A stretch of 64,000 nucleotides of DNA from DAOVRD01 sp964521715. Its GTDB lineage: Bacteria > Planctomycetota > Brocadiia > SM23-32. The DNA lies in contig CAZFSS010000018.1 of the NCBI GenBank assembly GCA_964521715.1, positions 1 through 64,000 on the forward strand. Direction: 5' to 3'. The translations under genes were made by a program, and so were the position numbers. Below the pieces are notes generated by a model. That model ran no database searches. It was not told where the DNA came from and saw nothing but the letters and a program-made list of their open reading frames with translations. Numbering within the stretch: position 1 is the first letter of the stretch; the number at the start of each line of letters is the position of its first letter. Shown in pieces: positions 25,137 through 33,779 of this stretch.

Positions 25137-26852
25137 TTGAGGCCCATATCCATCTACTGCGACTGGGCGCTCCACGACGAACTGGGCGACGACGTGCACC
25201 TCACCGAAGAGATGACGATGGGCGTGCTGGACACGCTGGAGCGCTGGAAGTCCGAGCACGGCGTCGCCTTCGATTACTACCTGTTGGACGCGTTCTGGTT
25301 CGCCAGGCCGGGCGACTACAGAAGCTTCGACCCGCAGGCGTGGCCGAACGGCTTTGGGCCGGCCCGCAGGAGAATGGAGTCCCTCGGCATCGTGCCGGGG
25401 CTCTGGCTGGACGTGACCGGCGGGAGCGTCACGGGCAACGAGTTCTGGGCCGACAGCCTGGACGTCAACACCCACCACAGCTACTGCCTGTTCGACGGCC
25501 CCTACGGGGACGGCCTCCAGGACGCGATGCTGCGTGCCGCCGAGCGCTGGGGCGTGCGCTTGTTCAAGTTCGACTTCGCGAACTTCTACGCCGTCACCGA
25601 CCGGTTCAGCAACCTGGAGGCGGGCGACATCTACGCGCGCAACGTCGCTGCGTTCGGCCGAATCCTGCGCGCCGTCCGCGCGAAGTACCCCGAGGCCATC
25701 GTGCTGGCCTACAACGGCTTCGCCCACATGCCGGAATACCTGAGCAGCACGGCGGCGCCGGTCGTCCCCGGCATAGACCCGCGGTGGCTGGACGTCGTGG
25801 ATTACGTCTACAGCGGCGACCCGCGTCCCGCCGACGTCCCCTGCACGTCGCTGCGCCGGGCCGTGGACATGTACCAGGACCACATGGTCTACAAGTTCCA
25901 TCGCAGCGGCATCCCCCTGCACCGCATCGACGACCACGGCTGCATGGTGGGCGAGACCAACACGATCTACTACCTCGGCAGGCGGGGGTGGCGGCGAGCC
26001 TGGGTGCAGACGCTGGCGCGCGGCGGGCGCAAGGCGCACTTCTACGGCGACGTGCACCTGCTGGACGCCGACGACGTCGAGTTCCTCAGGCGCGCGCGCG
26101 ACCTGTTCTTCGAGCTCTACCGGGCCGGCGCCTGGACGCGTCCGGTCGGCGGAGTCCCATGCCAGTCGCCGTGGCACGGGTTCCTTACCGGCAACGGCGA
26201 GGACGGCTTGCTCGTGGTCGTCAACCCCTCCCCGTCCGCCATCGAGGCCGTTGTCACCGTCGAAGACCTGACCGTGGCGCGGGTGATCTTCCACGACGAG
26301 GGGTCGTTCGCCGACTGCAGCGCGGCCGGAGAGGCCCTCTACGTGCGGCTCGCCCCGGAGCAGATGGCCCTGGTCGGGCTGGGCGAGAAAGCGGATCCGC
26401 GGCACGACCTCGGCACGAACGTCGGCGGGGATCGCGTCACGGCGGACTCGACGCGCATGGAGCTGGCGTTCGTCCTCTCGGACGGCCCCGGCGACGGCCG
26501 CACGGCCGAGTGCCGCGTGACCGGAGCGCAGATCAAGGCGGCTGCCGAGAAGGACGACTTCGACGGCCTGCGCCTCTCTTTCCGCCTGCGGGAGGGAAAC
26601 GAAGCGTACCGCCGCGCCGTGCCGCGCGAGCAGGCCGTGTCCGAGGCCCTCCGCATCGAAGTCGAGGCGGACGGGCGCCCGGTTGAGGCGCGTGCACTCG
26701 TGCCCGACGTTCGCGTCTGGTCCGGCTGCTCCTGGGTCACCGGCCTCTATGGCGTGGCGGACCTCTCGGAAGCCGCTGAAGTGTCCGTCAGCTTCGCCTG
26801 TCCGGACCCGAGGCCCCGCATCGTCCCCGAGGCGTGGCTGCAGTTCCTGTGA
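25137..26852 (+). CDS. putative clan-D (GH36/GH27-like) glycoside hydrolase
   Basis: This 571-residue protein looks like a TIM-barrel glycosidase followed by a beta-sandwich. The barrel motifs DYYLLDAFWF, GLWLDVTGG and FKFDFANF match the strand ends of alpha-galactosidase-type enzymes, in which the KxD Asp is the nucleophile (here at about residue 144). LVVVNPSPSAIEA begins the C-terminal beta region. There is no signal peptide. The TTG start at 25137 follows AGGAGG by five bases and no better start exists. Assignment to a numbered family is uncertain. Confidence 0.6.
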   Translation: MRPISIYCDWALHDELGDDVHLTEEMTMGVLDTLERWKSEHGVAFDYYLLDAFWFARPGDYRSFDPQAWPNGFGPARRRMESLGIVPGLWLDVTGGSVTGNEFWADSLDVNTHHSYCLFDGPYGDGLQDAMLRAAERWGVRLFKFDFANFYAVTDRFSNLEAGDIYARNVAAFGRILRAVRAKYPEAIVLAYNGFAHMPEYLSSTAAPVVPGIDPRWLDVVDYVYSGDPRPADVPCTSLRRAVDMYQDHMVYKFHRSGIPLHRIDDHGCMVGETNTIYYLGRRGWRRAWVQTLARGGRKAHFYGDVHLLDADDVEFLRRARDLFFELYRAGAWTRPVGGVPCQSPWHGFLTGNGEDGLLVVVNPSPSAIEAVVTVEDLTVARVIFHDEGSFADCSAAGEALYVRLAPEQMALVGLGEKADPRHDLGTNVGGDRVTADSTRMELAFVLSDGPGDGRTAECRVTGAQIKAAAEKDDFDGLRLSFRLREGNEAYRRAVPREQAVSEALRIEVEADGRPVEARALVPDVRVWSGCSWVTGLYGVADLSEAAEVSVSFACPDPRPRIVPEAWLQFL

Positions 26853-26883
26853 CGCAGCGTCCAGGCGTTCCGCGCACCGGCCC

Positions 26884-26924
26884 TTGAAGCGCGCGACGTC
26901 CCGTGTTACGATTAATCCAATCGT
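26884..26924 (+). promoter_or_regulatory. promoter with overlapping palindromic operator
   Basis: TTGAAG (26884-26889) and TACGAT (26907-26912) are 17 bases apart. A perfect 6-base inverted repeat with a 5-base centre, ACGATT-AATCC-AATCGT (26908-26924), overlaps the -10 box and start point. A repressor bound there would block the CooT-like gene 40 bases downstream. Confidence 0.5.
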
Positions 26925-26963
26925 AGCACTCATCCCGGCACGGAGCCTGAGGAGGCATTGCAC

Positions 26964-27161
26964 ATGTGCCAGTCGAACGTCTACATCATCGAAGGCAACG
27001 AGCACAAACTGCTGATGAAGGACGCGGCATGGCTCGAGGCAGACGACGAGGTGATCGTGGTCGGCAATGACCTGGGGGAGAAGAAGACCGTCAAGGCCCG
27101 CCTGAAGATCGCCGACCTGGTTCAGCACCGCATCGTGCTGGAACCCGTCGCATCGTCGTAG
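26964..27161 (+). CDS. CooT-family nickel-binding protein
   Basis: This 65-residue protein matches the small CooT family, which starts MCxSNVY; Cys2 is the nickel ligand in characterised members. CooT helps mature carbon monoxide dehydrogenase, but many family members occur without it and their role is unknown. The SD GAGGAGG is eight bases upstream. It is a single-gene unit with its own promoter and operator-like palindrome. No CODH, hydrogenase or urease gene lies nearby. Confidence 0.8.
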   Translation: MCQSNVYIIEGNEHKLLMKDAAWLEADDEVIVVGNDLGEKKTVKARLKIADLVQHRIVLEPVASS

Positions 27162-27234
27162 GAACCACTGCGGCGAGCAAACGGTCCGAAACGAACGCCG
27201 CCGCCCGGCCCCGAAGCCATAGTCCCGGCGCGGC

Positions 27235-28548
27235 TCACTTCCTCACGTACGGGCTCCGTTTGACCGACCCGGGGACGGCCACGCACGCGAGGTCCATCTT
27301 CGAGTAGTGCGGCAGCGCCGCGGGGCCGCCTATGACGTAGATGAACTCGTCGATGAAGTCCTGCGTGGGGCCGTCCATGCCTCGGATGTACTCGGCAGGC
27401 ACCTTGCGGTCCTTCGCAGCGATGTTGCCCACGTCCGTCAGGGCCGTCTGCGTGACTCCCTTGCTCCTCTCCAGGACGACGGACTTCTTCGTCTCGCCGT
27501 CGAGCATGGCCTGCACGCTGGCGAAGCCGACCTTGTATGCCTCGCTGGCATCCACGGGGGACATCATGCAGCTCCGCTGGATGTGCTGCGGGTTGAGCAC
27601 GCAGTCCTTTACGCTGCCCGGAACGGCCTCGACCTTAAGCTCGGCGCCGATGAGCTCCGCCAGGAAGACGGCCGGCGAGAACGAAGTGGCTCGGCCGTGC
27701 TGGATGTTGCCGTGGGCGTCGTAGACGACCTCCGTGGCGTACACCTCCGCAATGCTCTTGCCCGATTGCTTGTCTGTCAGGTCCTCCTGCACGACGACAG
27801 CGGCCTGACCAAGCCGCGTGATGACGTCGTCCATGCGGCCAAGGAAAGCCTCCTTGTCGAACGGGATCTCCTTGCACAGGATGACGTGCGGCGCCCGGTC
27901 GGGGACCATGTCGCCCTTGGGGTCGACGCGCGCGAAGGCGGTCCCTTGCGCCAGCCAGCCGGCCTTGCGCCCCATCACCTGATAGATCACGACGGGGGCG
28001 ATGTCGAACCCCTGCACGATCTTGTCGCCCTTGCGGAAGTTCGCCGTCACGCGGTAGGAGGAGAAGTCGCTGTGCACGTTCTTCAGCGCCGTGGCGTTGT
28101 AGAGGGCTGCCGAGCCCCAGCCGGGGCAATGGTGCGTGACGCACAGGTCGTTGTCGACCGTCTTGATGGCGTGGATGGCCTGCACGTCGCAGACGGCCAT
28201 CAGCCCCAGGAGCTGATCGGCGCTGTCATTGCCGCCGATGTAAACCATCCCGTCCACCCCGAGGGCCGCCACGTTCTCGGCGATCTTCTTGTACTCGCGC
28301 TCCTTCGGCTTGATCCGGGTCGTCTTCAGCCCGGCGCCGGGGCCGTTGAAGATGAACGACGTGGGGTCCATGTGACTCAAGTCGACGATGTTGCCGTCGA
28401 TGTTGGCGTTGAGCAGACCCTCCAGCCCGTTGATCATGCCGTAGATCTCGACGCCCGCCTTCTGCGCGGCTTCCATGGCGCCGGCCACTTCCCAGTCGAT
28501 CACGGGCGTGGGTCCGCCGGACTCCCCGATGATGATCCTGCTGACCAT
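27235..28548 (-). CDS. pfp: 6-phosphofructokinase, PPi-dependent type
   Basis: This 437-residue protein belongs to the phosphofructokinase family. The substrate loop GESGGPTPVI opens the protein, YIGGNDSADQ holds the phosphoryl-donor region with Asp where ATP enzymes have Gly, and IKTVDND has the Lys that marks pyrophosphate-dependent enzymes. MGRKAGWLA is the family fructose-6-phosphate loop. It interconverts fructose 6-phosphate and fructose 1,6-bisphosphate, reversibly if PPi is used. The ATG at 28548 follows GGAGG by nine bases. GGNDS rather than GGDDS is a small oddity. Confidence 0.9.
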   Translation of the reverse strand: MVSRIIIGESGGPTPVIDWEVAGAMEAAQKAGVEIYGMINGLEGLLNANIDGNIVDLSHMDPTSFIFNGPGAGLKTTRIKPKEREYKKIAENVAALGVDGMVYIGGNDSADQLLGLMAVCDVQAIHAIKTVDNDLCVTHHCPGWGSAALYNATALKNVHSDFSSYRVTANFRKGDKIVQGFDIAPVVIYQVMGRKAGWLAQGTAFARVDPKGDMVPDRAPHVILCKEIPFDKEAFLGRMDDVITRLGQAAVVVQEDLTDKQSGKSIAEVYATEVVYDAHGNIQHGRATSFSPAVFLAELIGAELKVEAVPGSVKDCVLNPQHIQRSCMMSPVDASEAYKVGFASVQAMLDGETKKSVVLERSKGVTQTALTDVGNIAAKDRKVPAEYIRGMDGPTQDFIDEFIYVIGGPAALPHYSKMDLACVAVPGSVKRSPYVRK

Positions 28549-28608
28549 GCCTGACATCCTCCGCAAGTGCAAGAAACAGGCGCTGAGCCCCCGTCGTTGC
28601 GACCCATT

Positions 28609-28637
28609 ACTATAAACCAACCGTCCCGCGCTGGCAA
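28609..28637 (-). promoter_or_regulatory. sigma70-like promoter of the phosphofructokinase gene
   Basis: On the minus strand TTGCCA (28632-28637) and TATAGT (28609-28614) are exactly 17 bases apart, about 60 bases upstream of the start codon. Confidence 0.6.
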
Positions 28638-28746
28638 CGACAGGCCGCTCGGCGTCGCTTGACAGGCCATGTTGCGCGGACTTAAATGGTGCTCCTCAAG
28701 GCCCGCCGGCGCGGCCGGGCGGCTTGCCAGTCACAGGGGGAAGGCG

Positions 28747-29454
28747 ATGGGAATGCGGCTGATCGGTCCGGTCTACCTGGTGGGCGGCCAGGACTACAAC
28801 ATGGTCTACCTGGACTGGCCGGCTAACGACTGCAACGCCTACCTGGTCGACACGGGCGACCCCCTGGTGATGATCGACTGCGGCTGCGGCGAGAGCCTGT
28901 CGGGCATCCTCGGCAACATCGCCGAGATGGGGCTTGCGGCGGCCGATATCAGTCACGTCTTCCTCACGCACGCCCACATGCCGCACGCCGGGGCCGCCGA
29001 GGACCTGCGCAGGAACGGCGTGGAGGTGGTCGCGTCCGCCGCCACGGCCGAGATCGTGCGCGCCGGGGGCCCGGGCACCGTGGCCTACCACTATCATCGC
29101 CGGTTCATACGCGTCGAGCAGGCGACCGCGATGGGCGATGGGGAGACGCTGACGCTGGGGGCGTGCGAGTTCCGCAGCGTGCCGATGCCGGGGCATTCGG
29201 CCGACTCAACCGGCTGGGAGATGACCCACGAGGGGCGGCGGATGCTGTTCTGCGGGGACGCCGTGCGTTCGCCCTTGCTGGAGCAGTTCCGCAACCGGCC
29301 GGACTATGACCGGCAGGCCTACCTCGGATCGCTCCTGCGCCTGCTGGAGGACCCGCCGGAGGTGCTCTACCCCGGCCACGGCCCCGTCTGCGTGTCGAAG
29401 ACGGAGCAGTGGATCGGCGAGGAGATCAAGAAACTCCTGCGCCACCCCGGCTGA
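28747..29454 (+). CDS. metallo-beta-lactamase-fold hydrolase, motif Asp replaced
   Basis: This 235-residue protein has the MBL fold. Metal ligands can be read as His75, His77 and His80 (THAHMPHAG), His in MPGHSAD, Asp in FCGDAV and His in YPGHGP. The canonical HxHxDH has Pro79 in place of Asp, so the second metal site is altered. It resembles glyoxalase II-like stand-alone MBL proteins. Cytoplasmic, substrate unknown. The start at 28747 follows a GGGGGA stretch; 28753 is an alternative. Confidence 0.8.
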   Translation: MGMRLIGPVYLVGGQDYNMVYLDWPANDCNAYLVDTGDPLVMIDCGCGESLSGILGNIAEMGLAAADISHVFLTHAHMPHAGAAEDLRRNGVEVVASAATAEIVRAGGPGTVAYHYHRRFIRVEQATAMGDGETLTLGACEFRSVPMPGHSADSTGWEMTHEGRRMLFCGDAVRSPLLEQFRNRPDYDRQAYLGSLLRLLEDPPEVLYPGHGPVCVSKTEQWIGEEIKKLLRHPG

Positions 29455-29458
29455 CGCT

Positions 29459-29693
29459 GGCACCCGTGGCGCTTTCGCATCTGGGTTCCTTCCTTGCCAG
29501 GTGGCGGTCGGCCTCGATCTACTCCGTAAGCGAGTGCTGGTCCACCTCGCCCACGCGTGCCCGAGGTAGTCCCGCGCCTGCCGGACGAAGGCGGGTCGCC
29601 CCGGGCGCTCTTGCGCCCCTGGGCGTTCTTTTCGATGGCGTCCTTCAGCGCTTGGTCGCCATAGCTATGGAGCGTCGGCGACTCGTCCGCCAT
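29459..29693 (-). pseudogene. possible remnant of a small phage structural-region gene
   Basis: The minus strand reads DQALKDAIEKNAQG in one frame and, after a shift, EVDQHSLTE, a stop, then IEADRHLARKE. Together these resemble a short phage protein often found next to terminase and portal genes (NAxGP... then EQHxLxxQIEADRYLASKE), recalled from general familiarity rather than a search. The frame is broken by at least one shift and one stop. It lies downstream, in transcription order, of the terminase remnant at 31.4-31.9 kb. Confidence 0.3.
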
Positions 29694-29711
29694 GTCCTTC
29701 CCTTTCGCCAA

Positions 29712-30341
29712 AGAAAACAGGCCGCGCAGAGGGTGCAGGCCCCTGCACGGCCCGTTGGTTTCCTTGGCTCTCAGGCCCGGCGGTTGCTTGTCCGCCGTAG
29801 CCCCGTCCTCACGGAGCGTCGGCGGATCAGCCGCCGGACAGCCTGTTTGCTCTCACCTGCTCATCCTACCCGATTCACTCCGTGTCGCAAGCTTGGACCG
29901 AAGATCGGCTCCATGCACCGCCCACCCTGAAGACTCCTTGCGGACGATGCTCGCCCACAGCGCACCAGCAGCGGACGGAAGCTGCGTTCGCGCCTACAGG
30001 CTGGCGTGCACGCCCGGTGCCCTTGCACCCAAGACCACGGAGTGTACGCCGGCCCGGCTACAGACTGCCGTGCAACTGCACGAACGCAGCCCGTCCTGTC
30101 CTGCGGTGCCAAGCATCGCTGCCGAGTCCAGACTTCCTGCAACAGACGCACAGTCTCGGTGCGGCGGTCTGCCGCGAGGCCGCCAGCGTGGGTGGCTTGC
30201 TGGCGCAATGGCCGGCTCTGGAGCGCAAGGTCTTGGTCTCCCTCGGTCCGATTCGTCGCTCGCCTTGATTGCAGGTTGACCGCAGCCGAGGGCGAATGTA
30301 CAGTGTGTCCGCCATCAGGCGGGCAATCGGCCGTGTTGACC
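29712..30341. other. non-coding or decayed region
   Basis: No intact gene is recognised in these 630 bases. Base use is less GC-rich than the flanks and codon bias is absent. A short perfect palindrome (GTGCAGGGGCCTGCAC on the minus strand) lies near 29740. It is probably part of the degraded phage-derived region. Confidence 0.4.
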
Positions 30342-31238
30342 ATGCTAAGAGTGGTCAGCAGGCTCTGTCTGCTGGCCTCAGGCCTCCTCGCAGCAGGATG
30401 TCTCTGGCCTGTATGTCCAGCGGAGGACAGCGGAGTGAACGGCGAGCAGGCTGCAAACGTCATGTTAGGTGCGGAGCCTATACTGCTGAACCGCGGGGCG
30501 CACGGCTGTTGCCTCCTCCTTCATGGATGGTTGACTTCACCCTCGGACTTTGGGCAGCTCCCAACAGCTCTGGCTGAAGCAGGCTGGGACGTCTGCGCGC
30601 CATTGCATCCTGGGCATGGCAAGAGACCGTCCGACTTAGCAGACATTACGGCTGACGACGTGCTAGATGCGGCCCACAGACAGTATCAGGAGCTGTCTCA
30701 GCGATATTCGAAGGTTGTGCTTGTAGGTTTCAGCATGGGGGGTACCGTTGCGACGATCCTTGCCGCCGAGAAACCTCCCTGGCGGCTCGTGCTCGTAGCT
30801 CCATTCTACAGGATCAGATACCGGTGGTACTACGTTCTCCCCCTGGGCCTATGGAACACGCTCGTCTCGCCGTTTGTCGAATACATCCGCTACAGCGAGA
30901 GGCTGGTTCCCGTGAATCGTCCCGAAGGAGTGGCAGAAGTCATTGCGTACCGCACTTTCCCCAGGAGCGCGGCGGACTTCGTTTTCGAATTGCGGCGCCG
31001 TGCGACGGAGGAAGTGCAACCAGAGAACCTGAAGATGCCGATTCTGTTGGTCTACTCCTTGCACGACGACGTCTCCTCGAGTCGCAGTATACTGCATCTG
31101 CTCCGCAGGATACCCGATTCCCAGAAGGTCGTGGTTTCATACGAACGATCTAACCATCACATCTTCCACGATTACGACAGAGATGACGCTGTGGCACAGA
31201 TAGTCCGCTTCCTTGGAACGCTCGAGACTGAAGAGTAA
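30342..31238 (+). CDS. lipoprotein alpha/beta hydrolase (carboxylesterase-like)
   Basis: This 298-residue protein starts with a lipoprotein signal peptide ending LLAAGC (lipobox Cys20). The alpha/beta hydrolase features are the oxyanion loop LLLHGWLTSP, the nucleophile elbow GFSMGG, an acid in SLHDDVSS and the His in SNHHIFHD. It resembles monoacylglycerol lipase or carboxylesterase Est30-type enzymes. No SD is visible before the ATG at 30342, so the start could be leaderless or slightly different (in-frame GTG at 30333). It stands alone inside a degraded region with lower GC and mixed codon use, which suggests later insertion. Confidence 0.8.
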   Translation: MLRVVSRLCLLASGLLAAGCLWPVCPAEDSGVNGEQAANVMLGAEPILLNRGAHGCCLLLHGWLTSPSDFGQLPTALAEAGWDVCAPLHPGHGKRPSDLADITADDVLDAAHRQYQELSQRYSKVVLVGFSMGGTVATILAAEKPPWRLVLVAPFYRIRYRWYYVLPLGLWNTLVSPFVEYIRYSERLVPVNRPEGVAEVIAYRTFPRSAADFVFELRRRATEEVQPENLKMPILLVYSLHDDVSSSRSILHLLRRIPDSQKVVVSYERSNHHIFHDYDRDDAVAQIVRFLGTLETEE

Positions 31239-31429
31239 AACGGTTACCTTCCCCCGCACAGCATCTGCAAGGAGCGCCTTCTGGCGGCTGAGGATCGCGG
31301 CCATCGTGGACAGCATCTCGCTAGGTTGGCTCAGTACCAGAGAACATATTGCAGGCTCCAGGGCACATGCAAGCCAATTCAGCTTCAGCGGCTACGGAGC
31401 ACCCGACTCCATGTCGGGCGCCCGTTCCT

Positions 31430-31870
31430 TCAGAGGGGGCCTCGTCGGAGTTCTGACAGCTTGAGCCGCCTGCGCTCACTCCGTGCCTTGGCGGTTGCGC
31501 CTATATGCTGCACGCCCTGCATGGACGCCGCCGCCGCACATCCTACCACGCAGTCGAACCAGCGGTTGTCCGGCTTGTGGGCCGGCAGCTTCCACTCGTC
31601 CACGGTGCGGCCGCGGCCCTCGCTGCGGACCCATTACTCGGACGTGACGTGCTCGGCAGACAGGCGGTGGCGGACCGCTTTGGGCGAAAGATGGAGAGGC
31701 AGCCTGCACCGCCCATCGGCGTTCCTAGCCGCTCGTGCACGAACGACTTCCAGTAGTTGTGCGCGCCTGCAGCGGCGCATCCTACGGACTGGCCCTTCGG
31801 GCTTACGAGCCGTTTGCTCACCTTCGTTCGGAAACAGGGCTTGGTGTCGACCTCGACGTGCCGTAGTGCT
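31430..31870 (-). pseudogene. degraded phage terminase large subunit (GpA-like), C-terminal part
   Basis: Reading leftward, one frame gives HNYWKSFVHERLGTPMGGAG then CLSIF, and after a frameshift near 31700 the next gives RHRLSAEHVTSE, a TAA stop at 31634-31636, then GRTVDEWKLPAHKPDN, RWFDCVVGCAAAASMQG and a charged tail RRRLKLSEL before the TGA at 31430. These blocks follow the order of the nuclease C-terminus of GpA-type terminases (WKSF..RL, HLTAE, DEWKL, HWxDCxVG). One shift and one stop make it a pseudogene. The ATPase half is not seen. Confidence 0.65.
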
Positions 31871-32053
31871 CCTCGCCGGTTCAGGCGGGATGCTACCAGC
31901 TTGCGGCGCGGGGCCACACGCATTGGAGTGCAAAGCGCGTGCGGACGTGGTAGAATCGCCGCTCTTCGGCGCCCCGGCGGCCGCAGGCGCAGGACGGCAC
32001 CCTCCGCGGGCGAGACATCACTCCAGTCCCTTCGGACGGAGGAAGGAGCAGTC
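31871..32053. promoter_or_regulatory. folD upstream region: extended -10 and leader hairpin
   Basis: TGGTAGAAT (31948-31956) is an extended -10 box, the same string as upstream of dsbD. It gives a leader of roughly 90 bases. Just before the SD, CTCC-A-GTCC and GGAC-GGAG (about 32023-32043) can form a hairpin that includes part of the GGAGGAAGGAG ribosome site, so translation could be modulated. No known riboswitch class was recognised. Confidence 0.4.
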
Positions 32054-32923
32054 ATGGCAGCCAAGTTGATCGAAGGTGAACCGATCGCCGAACGAATCAA
32101 GAAGCAGGTGCGCGCGGACATCGAGGCCCTCAGCCGCGTGCCGAAGCTGGTCGGCGTTCTGGCCAGCGACAATCCCGGCGCGAAGTACTACGCCGGCAGC
32201 CAGGAGAAGGCCTGCGCCGAGGTCGGCATAGACTATGAGCTGCGCGAGCTCGCGCCCGACTCCTCCCAGGCCGACATGGAAGCCCACATCGCCGGGATAA
32301 ACGCCGACGAGGGCGTCACCGGCGTCATCCTGCTCATGCCCGTGCCGAACGGCGTCAACGCCCGCCAGGTCCAGCAGGCCATCCTGCCGGACAAGGACGT
32401 CGAGGGCGTCCATCCGGCCAACATCGGCAAGCTCTTCTACGGGGACTTCTCACTGGCGCCCTGCACGCCGCACGCCGTCATCGCCATGCTCCAGGATGCG
32501 GGCGTGAACCTGAAGGGCAGGGAGACCGTCGTCATCGGCCACAGCGAGATCGTGGGCAAGCCCACCGTGGTGATGCTGCTTCAGTCCATCATGGAGTCGC
32601 CGACGGTGACGTGCTGCCACATCGCCACGCGCGACCTGGCCTTCCACGTCGGGCGGGCGGAGGTCCTGATCGTCGCCGCCGGCAAGGCGGGCCTGGTCAA
32701 GGGCAAGATGGTGAAGGAAGGCGCCGTCATCATCGACGTGGGCATCAACCGCGTCAAGGTCGAAGAGGGCGGCAAGACCAAGACGCGGATCGTCGGCGAC
32801 GTGGAGTTCGAGGCCGCGAGGGAGAGGGCGTCGCTCATCACGCCCGTCCCCGGCGGCGTGGGGCTCGTGACGACGGCGATGCTTCTCCAGAACACGGTCG
32901 AGTGCGCCCGCCGGCAGGCGTAA
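32054..32923 (+). CDS. folD: FolD-family methylene-tetrahydrofolate dehydrogenase, cyclohydrolase residues altered
   Basis: This 289-residue protein has the FolD catalytic and Rossmann domains; IGHSEIVGKP and ITPVPGGVGLVTTAMLLQNT are family signatures. The residues needed for cyclohydrolase activity in FolD (Lys of YVxxK, Gln of VQLPLP, Asp of KDVDG) read Gln50, Leu94 and Glu117. This predicts a dehydrogenase without cyclohydrolase activity, or an altered mechanism. FolD normally converts 5,10-methylene- to 10-formyl-tetrahydrofolate for purine synthesis and methyl-group metabolism. The SD AAGGAG is five bases upstream. Another folD or fchA elsewhere in the genome would be needed to complete the path. 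Confidence 0.85.
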   Translation: MAAKLIEGEPIAERIKKQVRADIEALSRVPKLVGVLASDNPGAKYYAGSQEKACAEVGIDYELRELAPDSSQADMEAHIAGINADEGVTGVILLMPVPNGVNARQVQQAILPDKDVEGVHPANIGKLFYGDFSLAPCTPHAVIAMLQDAGVNLKGRETVVIGHSEIVGKPTVVMLLQSIMESPTVTCCHIATRDLAFHVGRAEVLIVAAGKAGLVKGKMVKEGAVIIDVGINRVKVEEGGKTKTRIVGDVEFEAARERASLITPVPGGVGLVTTAMLLQNTVECARRQA

Positions 32924-32993
32924 GCGCCGCGCCATTTGGCGCAGCCAGGATCGGCCTCCCGCGAAGCTCCACGCCATAGTCCCGAGGTCCCCC

Positions 32994-33731
32994 ATGGCCC
33001 GACTGACCGACAGGCAGGATGCGTACGGCCACCTGGTATACGACTTCCTGCACGGCCGCCCCGGCTACGAGGTCAACGAGAGAGACGACGGCTTCGTCGG
33101 CATCTCCCTCGGCGCCGAGGCCTACTTCGCCGGCTACGAGGACTGGCCCGCCCATCAGCGGGAGGGCATCCGGTTCGCGCGCGGGAGGGTGCTCGACGTC
33201 GGCTGCGGCGCCGGCCGCGTCGCCCTGTACCTCCAGGACAAGGGCCTGGACGTGGTCGGCATCGACGTCTCGCCGCTCACCGTCAAGACGTGCGAGCAGC
33301 TCGGGCTGAATGACGCCCGCGTCATGCCTGTCACCCAGGTGAGTCGCAGGCTCGGCACGTTCGACACGATCGTGATGTACGGCAATAACTTCGGCCTGTT
33401 CGGCAGCTTCAGGCGCGCGCGATGGCTGCTCGGGCGCTTTCGCGGCATAACGAGCGATACGGCCCGGATCATCGCCGAGAGCAACGACCCGTACGCGACC
33501 GATCAGCCCTGCCACCTGAGGTACCACAAACTCAACAGGAAGCGCGGGCGGATGGGCGGCCAGCTCCGCCTGCGCGTGAGGTATCAGGGCTACATGACGC
33601 CGTGGTTCGATTACCTGCTCGTCTCGAGGGACGAAATGCAAGAGATCCTGGAGGGCACGGGCTGGCGCGTCGGCCGGTTCATCGGCTCGGACGGCTCGCC
33701 CTACGTCGCCGTGATCGAGAGGGACGGTTAG
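32994..33731 (+). CDS. class I SAM-dependent methyltransferase
   Basis: This 245-residue protein has the SAM-binding motif I VLDVGCGAGRVALYL at about residues 66-80 and the acidic post-I loop VVGIDVS. The substrate domain is unassigned. It starts 70 bases after folD on the same strand and may share its transcript. The start ATG follows GAGG by six bases. Methyl acceptor unknown. Confidence 0.82.
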   Translation: MARLTDRQDAYGHLVYDFLHGRPGYEVNERDDGFVGISLGAEAYFAGYEDWPAHQREGIRFARGRVLDVGCGAGRVALYLQDKGLDVVGIDVSPLTVKTCEQLGLNDARVMPVTQVSRRLGTFDTIVMYGNNFGLFGSFRRARWLLGRFRGITSDTARIIAESNDPYATDQPCHLRYHKLNRKRGRMGGQLRLRVRYQGYMTPWFDYLLVSRDEMQEILEGTGWRVGRFIGSDGSPYVAVIERDG

Positions 33732-33779
33732 CCTTCCGCACGGGGCCGCGGCCGTGGGACGCCGGGGCGGCGATCGTGT

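Noticed and set aside
25056..27128. 690-codon minus-strand open frame
   Set aside because: Antisense to the NifU-like, glycosidase and CooT-like genes; low-complexity Val/Arg/Asp composition typical of a reverse shadow in high-GC DNA.
29861..30463. 200-codon minus-strand frame in the gene-poor patch
   Set aside because: No SD, no family resemblance, and it overlaps the lipoprotein signal region of the esterase gene on the other strand.
32000..32053. THF or ZTP riboswitch upstream of folD
   Set aside because: Only a simple hairpin is visible; the conserved core sequences of those riboswitches were not found.
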